DNA of 6,052 nucleotides from Gammaproteobacteria bacterium (lineage in GTDB: Bacteria; Pseudomonadota; Gammaproteobacteria; GCA-001735895). The position numbers and the translations under genes were made by a program. Location: the NCBI GenBank assembly GCA_029288195.1, contig JARFPR010000217.1, positions 1 through 6,052 of the forward strand. The letters are read 5' to 3'. The stretch's first letter is position 1; the number at the start of each line of letters is the position of its first letter. Positions 4,574-6,052 of this stretch are shown here, piece by piece. The notes beneath the pieces were generated by a model, which saw only the letters and a program-made list of their open reading frames with translations, searched no databases and was not told the DNA's origin.

Positions 4574-6052
4574 TCAGGGCTTACGTGGCATATCCATGGT
4601 TGGATTTTCATCGAAAAAGCCATCCGGCATCCAGTGAAAGCCGGCATAGACGACCGGTTGCACCGGCCAGTCTTCGGGGCGCGGCCAGTGATGGTAGTTC
4701 AGCGTATGCCAGATCACGATGTCCTCGTTGTCGATGCTGCGGTCGGCCTGGGTCCATTTTGGCAAGCCATCACCGCCCGCATGCTGATTTGGAAACCAGC
4801 CGGTTGGATAGAGTTCATCGGCGGCGTAACGGGTTACCCAGAGGTGCTTGTACATGAACGCGGCGCGCTGACCTATCGATGAATCCGGCTGTTGAAAGGG
4901 AAAACTGTTTGCGCCCGGGATCAGTTTGTAGGCGACCGGTTCTCCGTAGCGGTTGTTAACGTTGGGATTCAGCACTCGCCAGTAACGCGCGCTGTGGGCA
5001 TTAATTTCGCGCTGCGCCTGCTGCTCGCTCTTGAAGCGGGTTTCCTCGGTGCGGACGGCATTACCGTGCGGGTTGTCATCACCGGTGGGTAATGCCGAAA
5101 AGTTTATTTCACTGGCCGAGTTGCGTTCGCCGTCGACTGCCATATCGAAACGAAAACTGAACACGTGCTGATGCACGTGCGATTCGACCTGGTCACCGAT
5201 TTGCCTGCCATAAGCACTGGATTTGTCATTTTCCAACGCCGAGGGGAAGGGTATGCCTGTTGCCTTGACTTCAACGCCGATGGTGCCGTCCAGGTAAAAG
5301 TACCAGAAGAAACCATAGACGTAGTTACCGATGGTTGCGATGGATGAGACCACCAGTCGACGCGAACGCGTCACGGTGGCCTGTCCGAGGGCTGGTACCG
5401 AGTATTTCCACAGAATTCCGTAATCCTCTTCGTGCATGCAGACCGCGTTGTTGATTAAACGGGGTTCTCCGTGCCAGTCGTGGGTCCAGATGTCGAAATA
5501 GTGAATATGCCCCAGGCAATCGCAGCCAAGGGCAAGCGAGTCGAGTGCAACGCCGATACCATATTCGCCGGTATCGAATGCATTGCGACGAAAATTTGCC
5601 CCGCGTGGGTCACCATAGGGCACTACCATTTCGGCCATCGAGGCACGTTTCATGATTGGACGCAGACGGCCCTTGTCATTAATGCCGATGTCGTAAAGCA
5701 CCAGACCATCGCGCTGCGCAAAGCCAACCTGCAATTCCCAGTCGTGCCACTTGACCTGGTAACCATCAACTTCGAAGCTGGGACCTTCGGGCTGGGTAAT
5801 CGAGATCCCGGTTAAATCGTCTCGCTGCTGTAGCCGTCGAATCGGGCCCGGGTCGGGAGGAATCGGTACCACGCCAAAATCGTCAATGCGAATAATCTCG
5901 CGTTTGGCCAGGTCAAACACCGGGTGCAGGTTGGCAATCGGTCGCGCATAGGGATTGTCCCCGGCGTCGTTCATCAACCAGCAGTGGCCGTAGGCGATCC
6001 GATGATCCTGCTCTTCCGGGTTGCCGAAGTTACCTGCCGACCAGCTTTCGAC
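4574..6052 (-). CDS. Copper/topaquinone amine oxidase, C-terminal part, truncated by window edge
   Basis: Oxidises primary amines to aldehyde, ammonia and H2O2 using Cu(II) and topaquinone (TPQ) made from a tyrosine. The frame is open to the right edge, giving 492 residues; compared with an Arthrobacter enzyme of about 640 aa, roughly 140 N-terminal residues are missing, so signal peptide and localisation cannot be judged. Counting from the first visible residue: TPQ precursor Tyr244 in TIGNYVYG, catalytic base Asp160 in NAFDTGEYGIG, copper ligands His294 and His296 (VHQHVFS) and His455 (HHWPRPEDWPVQP), conserved Tyr146 in VVPYGDP, plus LGCDCLGHIHYFD and CMHEEDYGILW. The Asp-TPQ spacing of 84 equals that of the Arthrobacter enzyme. 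Two oddities: Val245 follows the TPQ tyrosine where Asp or Glu is usual, and Ala158 occupies the gate position that is Tyr in many bacterial enzymes. A methionine-less TTG at 5977 is internal, not the start. Family call very secure; substrate open. Confidence 0.94.
   Translation of the reverse strand, partial: VESWSAGNFGNPEEQDHRIAYGHCWLMNDAGDNPYARPIANLHPVFDLAKREIIRIDDFGVVPIPPDPGPIRRLQQRDDLTGISITQPEGPSFEVDGYQVKWHDWELQVGFAQRDGLVLYDIGINDKGRLRPIMKRASMAEMVVPYGDPRGANFRRNAFDTGEYGIGVALDSLALGCDCLGHIHYFDIWTHDWHGEPRLINNAVCMHEEDYGILWKYSVPALGQATVTRSRRLVVSSIATIGNYVYGFFWYFYLDGTIGVEVKATGIPFPSALENDKSSAYGRQIGDQVESHVHQHVFSFRFDMAVDGERNSASEINFSALPTGDDNPHGNAVRTEETRFKSEQQAQREINAHSARYWRVLNPNVNNRYGEPVAYKLIPGANSFPFQQPDSSIGQRAAFMYKHLWVTRYAADELYPTGWFPNQHAGGDGLPKWTQADRSIDNEDIVIWHTLNYHHWPRPEDWPVQPVVYAGFHWMPDGFFDENPTMDMPRKP

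Noticed and set aside
4568..4579. CCCTG-GT-CAGGG inverted repeat as a terminator
   Set aside because: The stem is 5 bp, the loop is only 2 nt, there is no T-run on either strand, and it overlaps the amine oxidase stop codon.
5471..5815. Plus-strand open frame of 114 codons opposite the amine oxidase
   Set aside because: Antisense to highly conserved amine oxidase sequence; no independent evidence for coding.
5971..5977. Start of the amine oxidase at TTG 5977 or ATG 5974
   Set aside because: The frame continues without a stop to 6052 and its upstream translation (DHRIAYGHCWLMND) fits the amine oxidase body, while the N-terminal domains of the family are still missing.

Overview
The window looks like part of a proteobacterial chromosome of moderate GC content, most plausibly gammaproteobacterial and perhaps marine. 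The pointers are a HemN-type coproporphyrinogen dehydrogenase behind a textbook FNR/Anr box, an outer-membrane-type lipoprotein signal, and Shine-Dalgarno-like spacing. The taxonomic placement is inference; there is no rRNA or other taxonomic marker. Five protein genes fill almost all of the sequence. No tRNA, rRNA, CRISPR array, insertion sequence or phage element was seen.

Layout: (1) 1-326, minus strand, is the N-terminal part of hemN (oxygen-independent coproporphyrinogen III oxidase), which runs off the left edge. (2) 327-414 is the hemN upstream region, with a perfectly symmetric FNR/Anr site (362-375); an 8-bp tandem repeat (397-428) starts in it and runs into the end of the next gene. 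(3) 415-1770, minus strand, is an amidase-signature hydrolase with its Lys-Ser-Ser triad intact. (4) 1767-3293, minus strand, is a sulfatase of the choline-sulfatase (BetC) type; its stop overlaps the preferred amidase start as ATGA, so the two are very probably one transcription unit. (5) 3294-3351 is a 58-bp divergent control region. (6) 3352-4518, plus strand, is a lipoprotein serine hydrolase of the beta-lactamase/penicillin-binding-protein fold. (7) 4519-4573 is a short convergent spacer. (8) 4574-6052, minus strand, is the C-terminal three quarters or so of a copper/topaquinone amine oxidase that runs off the right edge.

Apart from hemN, the genes form an accessory catabolic neighbourhood with four chemistries: sulfate-ester cleavage, amide cleavage, envelope-located ester or amide cleavage, and oxidative deamination of a primary amine. 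One reading is stepwise breakdown of an exogenous sulfated or acylated amine: the lipoprotein hydrolase and sulfatase trim it, the amidase frees a primary amine, and the amine oxidase turns that into aldehyde, ammonia and H2O2. This is inference from proximity and enzyme class. The sulfatase and amidase are probably co-expressed; the other two genes have their own orientation and may be regulated separately. The features most worth a second look are the amine oxidase cofactor motif (NYVY instead of NY[D/E]), the altered substrate-pocket segment of the BetC-like sulfatase, and the FNR-box geometry and start-codon ambiguity at hemN.
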